This document shows, in pieces, positions 1-11,780 of a stretch of 41,235 bases of DNA (position 1 is its first letter; each line of letters starts with the position of its first letter). The position numbers were made by a program, and so were the translations under genes. A model generated the notes under the pieces. That model was not told the DNA's origin. It did not search any database and worked only from the letters and a program-made list of their open reading frames with translations. The stretch comes from Vitrella brassicaformis (Eukaryota; Sar; Vitrellaceae): NCBI GenBank assembly GCA_001179505.1, contig CDMY01000047.1, positions 99,847 to 141,081 on the forward strand. The letters run 5' to 3'.

Positions 1-1821
1 GGGAGGTGCGCTTCTATCTACTCTGGTTGCTTTGCTTTGCTTTGCCTTGCCTTACTGTAGTGTGAGTGAGTGAGTGAGTGAGGTATGTTATGTACAGACA
101 GGTTCTGTTCTCTCAAGGAGAGTGAGAGAGATGCAGATACATACATACATACATATGCTATGCTTCTTTTGACAGACATACGGACAGACAGACAGACAGA
201 CAGACAGACAAGCGAGCAGCACGCGCCCCTGCCTACCCTACCTTCCATTCTGATTCTGATGCTCACTTACCTCACCACCGCGAAAGAAACACAATAACTT
301 AATCTGTCTGGGTGTCTCTCTGTCTGGGCGTCTGTCTGGAACTCCTCTCTTCTCTCCTTCCTTCATCTAGATGGATGGATGGTGGATGATGGATGGATGG
401 ATGGGCCATCGCATCCATGTGTGCTTTGCTCGGTGCCTAGACGTCGCGTCGGCGGGTCGTGACGTGATTGATGCGTTCATTGACCCGGTCGGTTCCTGCC
501 TGATACTGCCCGTCCGTCTCGATGATGATGTACATCATCATATCTCATATATACTACTCACTGATGGATGGCGATGTGAGATGCATTCTGCCAAGGGCTG
601 GCTGAGTGCATTCCTTCCTCGTGTGTTGACTGGCGACATTGATTGATTGCACCTCTTGATGCATCATCGCATCGCCATGCTGGGGTGTCCTGTGGCCCGA
701 CGATGCGATCGATGCCGGCGGTGAGGGGCGGAGTGGGCAACACACGAAGACGTGCACATGACTAGGAGACAAGAGCAGACGGGACGGTCAGTCAGAGAGG
801 TGTGCTAATGCTGGAGGGAGCAATGATGATTTCTTTCCTTCTGTCCGTTCGCTGAGCGAGGCTTGTCTTGACTCGTGGTGACGCCTGCCGGTGTTCTGGC
901 CTCAAGAGAACGTCGGCGATCGTCACCATGGCGGGAGAGGAGCGCCGCACAGCGACGGAGCGAGACAGACACACAGCATTAGCTATGCATTGGTCGAAGG
1001 TTGGACCGAATTGGCAGCTAGGTCAGTGAGTCAGTCAGGTTAGTGGCTGGGCTGGGCTGGCTGAGCTCGGTCTGTACTTGCTGCTTGTCCAGTGTGTTGC
1101 TGTCTGATGGATGGATGGATGGACTTGATGATGCGCAACGTGTGGACTGACTGATGCGTTGATTGATTGATGCCATACATGCCTCCCTCCGTGTGCATGT
1201 CTGTGTGTGTCCTGTGATCTGATGAAATGCAATTGATGCCTCCATTCCATTCCATTCGATCATTCTTACTCCAACCCTACCTGGCCACCAACTCTTTGCC
1301 TGCCACAAACCTACCAAACCATTATTGAATTGATCAGATCACTGACTGCAGTGTGTTGGGGTGAGGAAGCCAGTCAGTCCACCTATTATGCTGTGTGTGT
1401 AATGTCAGCACGCACCCGCGCCCCTTACAACACGCCTATATCGGCATGCCACAATCACCACAATGCATTGCACTCAAGCAACTCCCGCGTGTGGGCCCAT
1501 GTGCAGCTGACACACGAGTAGCCTGCCTGCACGTGAGCGAGCCAGTCGAAGACCTCGAGGGAATCCAACACAGATGGCCCAGCTCAGAACCACCTCTGTG
1601 GCATACCGTCAAGGTCCTCGAATGGCGTCACACAGACTCCCCATGTGTCATGTCAGCGGCAACTGACTTACTGTCCCGTGCAGCCAACTGCTTCTCGTTC
1701 ACTGTCCCAGCCATCCCTTCACAGGTCGTCGTATGTCACAGTCGCGCGGAAGTCACCCGCTGCCTCCACCTGCACACACACACACACACACACATCAGCA
1801 GAGGGATCGGCTAAGAGCAGC
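1..1821. other. Spacer rich in simple repeats, left edge
   Basis: No convincing coding exon was found here. The stretch contains a (GACA)n tract at about 183-210, an (ATGG)n tract at about 370-404, a shorter ATGG tract near 1108-1122 and a (CA)n tract at about 1772-1793. Open frames in this part are short, overlap on both strands and have no domain-like composition. The right part (about 1500-1821) lies just downstream of the SERRATE/ARS2 stop and may hold its 3' untranslated region. Confidence 0.6.
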
Positions 1822-4800
1822 TCATGGAATAGATGCGCTCTCTCGCAAGCGCCTGCCTGCTCTCCTGCCTGCGGGGCTGACCTCGGCTTGCGGCGGGGCA
1901 TCTCTGTCCTTGTACCCGCCGCCACGACGGTCAGAGCGCCCGCTGCACAACACACACACACACAACAGGTATCGTCGACAACGGGCGGCATCCCCTCCCC
2001 TCCCCGCTTCCCTCAAGTACTAAGGTCCCCTACCTGGGGCTGTCCATCCTCTCGTCCGGGAAGCCACGAGGCGGACCCATCATGGGAGCTATACACACCA
2101 CACCACACCACACACACTTGAGTGGTCCGGTCGTTCATTCCGGTGTGTGTGTGTGTTGAGAGTGGTAGCTGTTCGTTCGTTGGTTCGTACGTCTTCTGGG
2201 TGGTCCCCGGTGCATGCCTCCTCCCCGTATTGGCGGCGGCCCGTGCATCGGCGGGCCGTAGGGGCCCAGCGGGGGCGATGGGAAGGGCGGCCCGGGAGGA
2301 GGAGGACCATGACCCATCGGGGGAGGAAGGGGCGGACCGAAATCGCCGTCCTATATGTGTATACATAACACAACACACGCATACACACACATACCAACGT
2401 CATGAAGCACACACACGCACACACACACACAAATGGATGTGCGGCTGTACAGGTGGAGGCCCCATGAATGGCGGCCGCATGGGGTGTCTTGGAGGCATCG
2501 GGGGGCCGCGGGGCGGCATCATGCCGCCCGGGCCGTCGAAGTCGGGCGGGTAGAAATCACCCATGAAGTCAGGAGGACCGTTGGGCAGCGGACCTGCACG
2601 GCACACACGACAGGCGCCTCGTTTCGTCACTGAACTGAATTGAATGTCTGTGTTTGTGTGGTTGCTGACCGTCGTGTCTGTCGAAGTCTCTGTCTCTGCC
2701 ATGCATGAGTCTGAGCCGCTTGGGTGCGCCGTGTGGGAGGGGCACCAGTCGACTGGAGTCGCCCATGTAGGCCTCGTGCATCATGCTCTCGTGCAACTGA
2801 TAGATGCAGTGGCCCCACACCACACCACACCACACATGGGCCGGCCCAATGAGAGCGCTTTGAGCCGAGTGATGACTGACTGACTGACAGACCTTGTCGA
2901 TGATTTCCTGCAGTGCGCTCTCGTGTTTGTTTCTGAGGTGCTTGTGGACGAACTCTGCCGCCTTGAACAGCTGATGGATGGATCATCGACACACACAGAA
3001 CACACAACACTCGCTCACCCAGATGATCTAGATGGGCGCAGGGGCCTGGCGTGTTCATAGCTGGCTGATTGCCTGCCTGCCTGCCTGCCTAACCTTCCTG
3101 CAGATGTTGCATCGGAACCGGCCCTCCTCGACCTTCATCGTGTTCTGCCAGGGTGGAGAAATGGACGGGAGAATGCGATTGAGAGGGAATGGGCGGGCGC
3201 GGCGCGATGCATCCAGTCCAATCATTGCACTGAGCGGCACTCACTCACCTCGTCACAGTAGGCCTTCCACTTTGACGCGAGGGGCTCCTCCTCCTCCCTC
3301 AGCTGTATAATCACAATCACACACGTGCACATCAATCACATCACAGCACAGCACATCACATCACACGCTCGGCTGGCCTTGGTTCTGTTGTTTGTCATCT
3401 CGGTGGTCAGCTGCTCACTCACTCACCACGACAGGCTCCCGATGTGAGGCGTTGAGGAGCTGCTGTATCTTCTGGTCGAATGTGTCCACCCAGGGGCTGC
3501 TCTCCTCCACAGAACTGCCGTTCAACATCGCACCGTGACCATCCTGCACAGACAGCACCAAAGGCCACACATGACTGACATGTCTCTCTCTCTGTGTGTG
3601 TGTGTGTGTGTGTGTGTGGAGGCAGCAACTCGTTCACTTAAGGGACAGACACTGACTGACTCACGTACGTCATGTTGGTTGTGTGAGTAGCGTTGTCTGA
3701 GGAAGGCCACGCCGCACCTGGCCTGCAGCTCACGCTCGTTCTCACAACACTGGACGAACACACACACACATATAGGTTCATTCGGGCAGGCAATGGGTGG
3801 GTGCGACTTGACTTCTGTGCGGTGTGTGTGTGTGTGTGTGGTGTGGTGGGTGCCGCGTTGATTGAAGTGTCTGTCGCCGACCTCTGCTGAGTAGTAGCAG
3901 ACGTTGTGCACCCGCCGGAGGTACAGAATCTGAAGGTCAAGCTGGAAGGCCTCCGGATACCTGCAGGCGCACACACCACAGCCAACACACCGGTGGGTGA
4001 CACACGGAGAGAATAACAGCATGGCGTGTTGGCCGTGCTGTTTGTGGTGTGGCGTGTCTTCCACCCAACCGACGTGTTGGCCTCCATGGCTTTGAGTAAG
4101 GGGTTTCTGGTCCCCTGCCGCTCCCCCTCCCCCTCGCCATAGCCCTCATCGCCTCCCATACCCTCATCACCGAACACGCCCTCCACCTGCCACTCCCTGT
4201 CTGCACAACAACAACACCACACAGCACACACCACACAACCATCAAACACCAGGAGTGAGTGAGTGTCATTGTTGGTTGGTATGTCCGTTGCGCTGCGCAA
4301 CACCGCTGCAGCCCATATACTTGGTTAGTTACCGAGTTTTGCGATGAGTTGTGCGGACAGCTGGAGGTCTTTCTGAATGCGCGAGGGTGCGGCCATGTCG
4401 GCGGGGGCCACCCGCACCTTGTGCTTCTTCTTGGGCACGGCACGCTGGATGTTCAACACGTAACGGTCCTTCAACCTACACACACACATACACATACAAT
4501 GAATCAATGACGCGACGATGGATGCCATGAGAGAGAGAGAACGGTCGGCCAGTGGGTATCACTGCATCACTGCCTGCTGTTTGCTGGTCTGATTCGATTC
4601 AGTGGCTCACTTTGTGTGTTTGAAGGTTTTTTCTGCCGTGGCTGCCGCCTCATCGCTGTCGAACCGAGCGTACCCCTTCCTGAATAGAATAATGCGTCAA
4701 GCCACCAACGCACACATACACACAGGTGATCCACAAACCGCTCTCTCGTCTGTTTGCACCCCGTAAGGCACGGGTGACTGACTGAGTGGCGGTGCCCACC

Positions 4801-6593
4801 CCACCCCACCTGGTGAGGTCGGATCTGAGGGGCTCCGTCAGGAAGACATTCCCAAAACCACTCGCACCCTGCATGTCATGTGGGTCGTGTACCCCACACG
4901 ACACTCAAGTCGTCTATGCCTCTGGTCTGGGTGTGTCTGGTCTGTCTGCCGGTGTGGTGTAGTCAGGACATTCTCGGTGTGTACCTGGAGGAGGTCGTGG
5001 CAGTCCCACTTGGATATCTCGAGGGGCACATTGGAGAAGAAGAGCGTATTCACGTCGGCGTCCTGCATGTAGAACGGCGCCTCGCAGTGACCGCTGATCT
5101 CTGATACACACACATCACACACAGTACAACACACACAGGACAAGGACAAGGACAAGGCAAGGACACACACACGTGGTGGGTGGGTGGATGGAATCCTGTC
5201 TCAGCTGATCCAGCATGGACACAGACAGACCTTTGCTGGTCTCCTTTCTCAGATTGGGGTCGAGATGGCCGCCGCCTGTGTGTGCCGCATCATCCTCGCC
5301 CTCGCCCGCCCCCACGGCTGCCGACGAGCCGCCGGTGTGCTGCACCGTCAGCGAAAGGTCGTCGAATGCGTTCTCCTCTACCAACTGCACACGCAACGCA
5401 TTCAGGCAGGGACAGACAGACAGACAGACGGACGCTGCTTGTGCCATGTGATGTGTGCCTGTGTGTCGTCCCCACCTTGATGAATTGTTGTGCGTTTTGT
5501 TTTGCGTGTGCGGACCGCTCGTCGTGCTGCCGCTTCTGCAGGTCGGGCCGGTACTTGTCGGGCAGATAGCCGGCGTCCTGCCATCAAACACGCATGATAT
5601 GGATGGATAGATGGATGGATGGATGGATGGACAGCCAGGGAGAATGCGGGCTCGTGTGTCGTGTGGTGTCGTGTGTCTGCATGGCTGGCTGACTCACTGA
5701 CTGACCTTGTTGTCTTTGAAGAACTTCTCCGAGTGGTGTGTTTTGTACTTGGTGCGGTAGTCGTCGTACCGCTCCACTGCCTCCATCGGCTCGATGCCCT
5801 CATCCTGATTGATGACGAACGACCTGAACGACAGCAGGGGCTCGTTGAAGCTCGTCGAGTAGATCATGTCGCCCTCATCGATGCGACGCCTGAATTCAGG
5901 CAAGGAAGCCACACATAAAAGGGTTATGATGATGCAGACAGACGGGGTCACATACTTCAGATGTGTGTGTGTGTGTGTGTGTACTTTCTGGGGCTGTATC
6001 TGATGTCGTCGTCGATGTAGCGTCTCCGCCGGTCAAAATCACGGTCATAGACACCGGGCGGCGGGCCACGTCTGATAAGGGCATGCACACACAACCATTC
6101 TCCCTGCACCGTCCAAGCTCACACGTACTCACCGGTCCCTCGGTGGGAATCGCCGGCGCCTGCCATAGATGCTGTCGCTGCAGCCACAACAGGCATGCCG
6201 TCCCGTCACATCACGACACATGACGACAGTGACAATTCAATCATCCCGCCATTGTTCGTGTTCATGCAGCATCCATCGCTGCACCGCGCTCGCTTGTCTG
6301 TCCTCCCTCTCTCACTCACTGACTCACCTGCGTGACCTGGATCTTGATCTGGATGGTGATCTGTCACCTCCGTCAGGGTGTCTCCCTCCCCGTCCCCGAC
6401 CGCCGCGCCGCCGCCCGATGTGCGCCACTCGCTGGCCCGGCCTCTCCCTCTCGCGGGAGTCCTTCCGGCGAATCGGACGCCTCTCAGCATCGCGGTTGCG
6501 GTCTTCCTGCACCGTCGGGCTCGCCTCGCGACTTTTGTTTGCATCTTGCGCAGTGGACTCAGCCGTTCCAGCTGCAGGCGGTGGATCACTCAT
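1822..6593 (-). CDS. SERRATE/ARS2-like RNA-processing zinc finger protein
   Basis: Nuclear SERRATE/ARS2 proteins link cap-binding complex-bound transcripts to miRNA processing, splicing and RNA decay. I place 22 exons: 6328-6593, 6133-6177, 5985-6071, 5706-5889, 5476-5577, 5231-5384, 4985-5100, 4810-4868, 4611-4679, 4333-4475, 4070-4200, 3882-3950, 3669-3749, 3427-3543, 3249-3302, 3094-3144, 2893-2970, 2670-2796, 2451-2593, 2191-2350, 2034-2088, 1822-1942. The lengths sum to whole codons, giving about 803 aa. Visible in order: an Arg/Ser-rich basic N-terminus; the SERRATE/Ars2 N-terminal block (FVINQDEGIEPMEAVERYDD, about residues 150-170); an RRM-like segment (LFFSNVP, later KGYARFDS, about 295-360); LQILYLRRVHNVCYY (about 457-471); a C2H2 finger split over two exons (FRCNIC, then FVHKHLRNKH, about 568-595); and a Pro/Gly/Met-rich tail ending near KDRDAP, like the family's C-terminal D-x-DAP motif. 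A longer start at 6680 is possible. The acceptor at 3950 (GGAG) is chosen because it preserves the frame. Confidence 0.9.
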
Positions 6594-6746
6594 CCTCCGG
6601 CCCTTTTTCTCGGCGGCAGATCTGCGCGAGCTTTGCGAGCTTGATGGCAACCTGACAGAAACACGCTCCACAGGCAGCATAGTTGTTCGGTTGTATCAGT
6701 TGTTGGATTTTTGAGTAGGCAGGCGCATATCATCGCATATATCGTT
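6594..6746. promoter_or_regulatory. Divergent promoter spacer, SERRATE / NIP30-like pair
   Basis: This 153-bp region separates two head-to-head start codons. It contains the palindrome CAGATCTG at 6617-6624 and GCGAGCTT twice, at 6626-6633 and 6635-6642. The same words recur in other divergent spacers of this window. If SERRATE starts at the upstream ATG (6680) instead, the motifs lie inside its first exon. Regulatory function is inferred from position and recurrence only. Confidence 0.45.
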
Positions 6747-7937
6747 ATGCAGTTCGTGGCCAAGTCGGTGTTGAAGAGCACAGACAAGGGCATCGCCAGG
6801 GAGACCAAGACCAAAGAGCACGATGAAGCGGGTCAGGCACAGCACACATCAGCAGGAGAGAGAAGAAGAACCGATCACTCTCACCTTCCTCTCTCTTCGC
6901 ATGCCTGATGCCACGCAGGTTTGTTCACACGAGGTGACTCGCTAGTGAATGAGCCTCTGGTGAAGCTCAAGGAGCACTACGCCGTGGAAGGTGCGGAGCG
7001 GAAGGAGATCCTCAACAGGGTCATCAAACCAAGGTGGGTGACACGAGCGCATTGCCAAGACACGTTTATGCGTCGTCAAGCAAAGCACATGCATCAATCA
7101 TCCCTCGCTGGTGTGTGCTCTCTGTGTGTGTTTCAGTTCGTTTGAGCAGGAGGAGCCTCCGCGTGACCCGAACGACCCTGAGGATGCCGTCACCAACGTA
7201 ACACACACACACACGCTGGCTCGCTCACCTGAGGGATGCCACCACATCCATCACACGCCGCCCATATGTCCGTCCGTCCGTCCATTGCCCGGCGGTTGTG
7301 TGTGCATTGATTGATTGCAGGAGTTCGCCCCTCCGCCCGTGACGGCAGGTGAGTACGAGTTTCTGCGGAAGGTGGAGAGCGACAAGCGGCGCTCGGAGGC
7401 CAAGACGGCGAGGGAGATCGACATGTTCCACCAGTCCAAGCTCGACGCCAGGAGGGAGGAGTCGTTCCTCGAGCGGCTCGAGAGGGCCGCACAGCAGCCC
7501 AACAAACGCAAGGAGGCCTCCTTCACACCCAAGCAGGTCAGCCACACCTGTGGCACTACATGGGCCGTTCCCCTCGCTGCTGTCGCTGAACGCTTTGTGG
7601 CTGTCAGTTGCTCAACTCCAACATGATAATCAAAAAGAAGAGGAAAGTCATGGGACAAGGGGAAGGGGGAGGGGGACACACGGGACAAGGCAGCAGCGAC
7701 GCCCCGCCGCCCACCAGCGGTCATTCTGCTGACCGTGGCAAGGGGCGCTCGGAGGCCACAGCCGCCTTGCCGTCTGATGCTGCTCCGGCAGTTGCTGCTG
7801 GCGGCACAGATCGTGTGTGTGAGGGCCAGGCTGGCGGGCAGAAGGGCAGTGAGGCGCGTGAAGAGAGCTGTAGGGAGGGTCAGGGTGGGAGGGGACTGGC
7901 AGATCTGCTCGGATATGACGATGACGAAGATGAATGA
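6747..7937 (+). CDS. Charged nuclear protein, possibly NIP30/FAM192A-like
   Basis: Five exons (6747-6831, 6919-7033, 7137-7197, 7321-7536, 7608-7937) join in frame to 268 aa, close to the roughly 250 aa of animal FAM192A/NIP30 (a PA28-gamma proteasome-activator partner). The centre is a charged, probably helical segment with the pattern EYEFLRKVESDKRR, then FHQSKLD, then SFLERLERAA. It is followed by KQLLNSNMIIKKKRK, which could be a nuclear localisation signal. This order resembles the NIP30 N-terminal domain, where a Y-L-x(2) segment precedes a long Lys/Glu helix and an F-L-E/D motif. The C-terminus is Gly/Ser/Ala-rich and ends in an acidic D-D-D-E-D-E tail. The family call rests on remembered pattern, not alignment. 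The gene is divergent from SERRATE/ARS2. Confidence 0.5.
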
Positions 7938-8274
7938 ATGAACGAATGGCTGACAGATCCATTGTGTGAATGCATGTGTCCTTTGTCGTGACGGAAAGAC
8001 CCAGAGACGCAGAGGCGCGGGGTCAAGGGTTTAGGGTTCCCACGATCAATTTTTCCTTTCCCTCCCGACCCGATTCCCTTGGAGTCGTCAATCGACGCCA
8101 CACGGAGCTTTCCACACCGTCAGGATAACATCAGCTGGTGGGGCCACCACAGCAAGCATCCCGGCCCACCCCCACCAGACCGCAGCCGCCAACCGCCATC
8201 ACAGCTGGCTGCCTTCTGACCACAAGACCAGACCCATCCCATCCCAGCACAGGGTATCAGATCACATCACCATC
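7938..8274 (+). other. Spacer between NIP30-like and Cdc14 genes
   Basis: No coding exon was recognised. The stretch runs tail-to-head between two plus-strand genes and probably contains the 3' UTR of the upstream gene and the promoter and 5' UTR of the Cdc14 gene. A single GGTTTAGGG word near 8028 resembles a plant-type telomere unit but is not repeated in tandem. Confidence 0.4.
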
Positions 8275-10663
8275 ATGACGGAGCGTGAGCTGTCGCAGGC
8301 CATCGAGTTTGTGCCCAACCGGCTGTATTGGGTGACCGTGGGCACCATCCCCCGCAACACGCCAAACACACACTTCTTCTCTATCGACAATGAGCTCTTC
8401 TACGAGCCCTTCTTCGCTGATTTTGGACCGCTGAACCTCGCCTGCACATACCGATACTGCAAAACCGTCGAGAAAAAGGTCGGTCAACGAGCGGAATGAA
8501 TGACACACACAAACAGGGGGGACGAGTGGGCCGTGTGTGATGTGTGTGCAGTTGAGCGAGCCCCTGTTGGCGAACAAGCGAATCATCCATTACTGTTCGC
8601 AGGACCCCCACAAGCGGGCCAATGCGGCGTATCTGATCGGCGCCTTCATGATTATCGTCATGAAGAAGAGCGCCGACGACGCCTACCGCCCCTTCGTGGG
8701 CGTCTACCCCCCGTTCCTCCCATACCGTGACGCGACTTACGGCATCTGCACATACCACTGCACCATCTTCGACTGCCTCAAGGGACTCGAGTACGGCATC
8801 AAAGTACGTAGGTAGCTATACGGCCGGCCGGACACACACTCAGTCACATGGCTGGGCGGCTGTTGTTGTGTTTGTGCTGGGGTGTGTGTGTGCAGCTGGG
8901 CTGGTTCGACTACGACACGTTTGATCTGGCCAATTATGAGTACTATGAGCGCATCGAAAACGGTCGGTCAGATGAGTGGAGTGGAGCCCCTTCATGAGCA
9001 GAGGAGGGAGAGGCAGTCTGTGCGTGTTGTGTGTGTATCAATCAGGTGATCTGAATTGGATCATTCCCAAGAAGTTTGTGGCGTTTTCGGGCCCCTCTGC
9101 GACCAACAACGATGAGGACGGCTTCAGAACACTCACACCAGAGGACTACGTGGGCATTTTCAAGAAACTCGTAAGTGAGCCGAGCCAGCCGTGTCTCCCT
9201 CTCGCCGACCGATATATGCTCAGTCTATTCATCTCTGTGGTCATCAGGGTGTGACGACCGTCATTCGGTTGAACAAGAAACAGTATGACCGAAGGGTAAG
9301 CTTGGATCAGGAGAACGAACCGAACCGAAGCAACCGAGCCGCAGCTGTGCTGTCCGCTTGTCGTCGTGTGTTTTTCCTCTCTCCCTGTCTCTCTCTCTCT
9401 GTCCTTGCTGTGTGTGGCAGCGTTTCATCGAGTCAGGTTTGAATCACGTCGACCTCTATTTCGTCGACGGCTCATGCCCATCATGGTCACTCACAAAGAG
9501 AGAGGAAACGGGCACACACAAAACACACACAGCTGTGCACACACCACACGGCCCCGGAGTGTGTCGTGTCTGCCTGTCTGTCTGTCTGTCTGTGTGTGTG
9601 CAGGGACATCATTCGCAAGTTCCTGGACATCGTCGAGGCCGAGCCAGGTGCGATCGGGGTCCACTGCAAGGCGGGACTCGGACGCACCGGCACACTCATC
9701 GGCGCATACGCTATCAAAAACTATCGGTCAGGCAGACAGACAGACAGACAGACAGGGCGGGGCACGACGTCTCATCCATCCCATCTCGTGTGGGCTGGAC
9801 TGCTGATGAGTTCAGCTTTCCAGCGGCGTACTGGATCGGGTGGAACCGCATCTGCCGACCCGGTAGCGTGCTCGGGCCCCAGCAGCACTTCATCTGCGAT
9901 ATACAGGTCGGTCGGGCAAGTCAGGTCCGCATGCAGACCTCTCGGAGAGGGAGGGACCTGTGTGCATTGTGTCCTTGTGTTGGGTGTGCCCTGTCTGTGT
10001 GGTTGGATGGATAGAATGAGTTGATGCAGATGGGCATGGCTCAGCGGGGCCTCCGGCTGCCCATCGGCGACCCGACGGCACCATCCTCACCGGAGTCCTC
10101 GCCCATGAGGAAAGGACAAGGACAGGTGCCTTAAGCAGTGCAGTCAGTCAACCATTGGCCCAAGAGCTATCTCATCCTCATGTTTGTCTGTCTGTCTGTC
10201 TGTCTGGGTGGCTGGCTGGCTGGATTGGGTGTGTCTATGTCTGGCTTCAGATGTCTCCCGAGGAGCGACGCAAGGCCGAGCAGGGAGACCTCGGCCAAGG
10301 CGACCGGCTCGTCAACGCCAAACGGTCAACACACACACACACACACTCACACAGATGCCTGGTTCGATGTCTCTGTGTGTGTTTGTCTGGCATGCATGGG
10401 TCAGTGGTTCGCCTCGGCATGGCGGTGGCAGTGCGACGAGTGCGGGCGGCAGCACAGCAGCGTCCCCCACGTCGGCGAGCAGCACGCCCTCGGGCTCACC
10501 CACACAGACCAAGACACAAACCACCAGCTCACAGGGATTCAAGTAAGCTAGTGCGGACGGGAGGGAGAGGGAGAGGGAGAGGGAGAGGGACATGCCTCGT
10601 GTGTGGTGTGGTTCGTGTGCATTCAGTCGGGCGATATTTGGGCGCAGACTAAGAGACCACTGA
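8275..10663 (+). CDS. CDC14: Cdc14-type dual-specificity protein phosphatase
   Basis: Cdc14 removes phosphate from Ser/Thr-Pro sites placed by cyclin-dependent kinases, and acts in mitotic exit, cytokinesis or cilia. Twelve exons (8275-8478, 8552-8803, 8896-8962, 9046-9170, 9248-9295, 9421-9485, 9604-9726, 9816-9906, 10015-10125, 10251-10324, 10405-10542, 10627-10663) join in frame to about 444 aa. The N-terminal DSP-like domain includes [17 protein letters not shown]. The catalytic loop [11 protein letters not shown] has the nucleophilic Cys and the phosphate-binding Arg. Downstream [15 protein letters not shown] is the conserved Cdc14 block that closes the active site. The C-terminal tail is Ser/Thr/Gly-rich. 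The exon 9 acceptor could also be at 10029, shortening the protein by five residues. Reading through the last donor would instead stop at 10544-10546, because TAA overlaps the GTAAGC donor. Confidence 0.93.
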
Positions 10664-11780
10664 CGATTAACGCTGCCTTCCTACACGTGCTGATAAACAG
10701 CCACATGCTCCTTCCCCTCTCTCAGAGCAAAGCAACACAGGTCGATATCCATGTCTCTGTCAGGTTGCGTGTCTCTGGCTTGTGCTGTACCACCGCGTGT
10801 TTCAAGCGTGACGAAAAGGCAAAGCGGCGGACCAAATAAATACATACATTGGAGGGAGGGAGGGATGGTGGATGGTTGAAGGGAGGAAAGGAGGAATGCC
10901 GGCGGTGAGCAAGGAGGCAGATTGTGTGGTGGGGTGGGATGGTCGGCTGGCCGGCCATTGTTGATTGAAAATGCAGTCAGTCAGACAGTCCATGCATCCG
11001 TCGACCCTCGTGCATATGAGATGGTTGCCTGTGCGTATCCATGGCTTGACTCCTGTCTACACGAATGTCTACACGTATCCATGGGCGGACCCTCCATCCC
11101 TGACTGACTGACGTCAAGCACACACATACCAGGATCGACACTCACAACAGATACAAACTGTAGGCAGCAATGAACCGCCCGGCCACCCTCATGGCCTGCC
11201 TGTCGATACTGCCATCACTCGCGCTTCAACCAATCGAAAGTCAGTGCTGGCCAGCTACAACCCCAGGCAGCACGGCTGTCTTTGTCTACCCTCTACACCT
11301 CCCGCCCGTCCATCCATCCATCCATCCAGCCAGCCAGCCAGCCAGTCATCCATTCCATCCATCCATTCCAGCCATGTACGTATGAAAGCACGTCACATCC
11401 ACACAAAGTAAAATCCTGGCATGTGCAGACAAGAAGAAATCCTTTGCTTCAAAAAAGATCGGCAGTCTGGCGTTCTTTCTGCATCCTGGCGCCCATGGTC
11501 TGCCGTGGTCTGTCCACTCTCTCTCGTCTACGTGTCTTCCGTCAATTCGGCATAGCACGGTGGGTGCAGGTGGGGGTCGATAGAGGGGCATCGCGGGACC
11601 CCTATCAGGCAGAGACGCAACAAGGCAACGACAGAGACGCTGCAGCACCCCCTCGTAGACCTCACCGCTCTTCAAAACACCACTGGATCCGTCCGCCCGT
11701 CAGCCGCAGCTCCACACACCTGACGTCCCGTTACGGTCCCGTTAAGCCCGTGTTTTTCCACCTCTGCAGCAGTGACCCCG
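10664..11780. other. Spacer between convergent Cdc14 and low-complexity genes
   Basis: No coding exon was recognised. The region contains short repeats of GGGA, ATCC and CCAG type, for example near 10850-10870 and 11308-11370. The only notable content is a short element at 11139-11171 that matches the 3' flank of the kinase copies, listed separately. Confidence 0.5.
11139..11171 (-). repeat. Diverged relic of the kinase-unit 3' flank
   Basis: The core ACAACAGATA followed by GTAGGCAGCAAT matches, with a few substitutions, the segment just beyond the stop codons of kinase copy A (about 13975-14005) and copy C (about 20827-20857). The kinase body is not recognisable beside it. It may be a remnant of a further, mostly deleted copy, or an independent dispersed element. 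Strand is given relative to copies A and C. Confidence 0.5.

Noticed and set aside
1395-1814. Plus-strand open frame of 139 codons in the left spacer
   Set aside because: It has no domain-like features, ends in a CA microsatellite and overlaps equally long frames in other phases.
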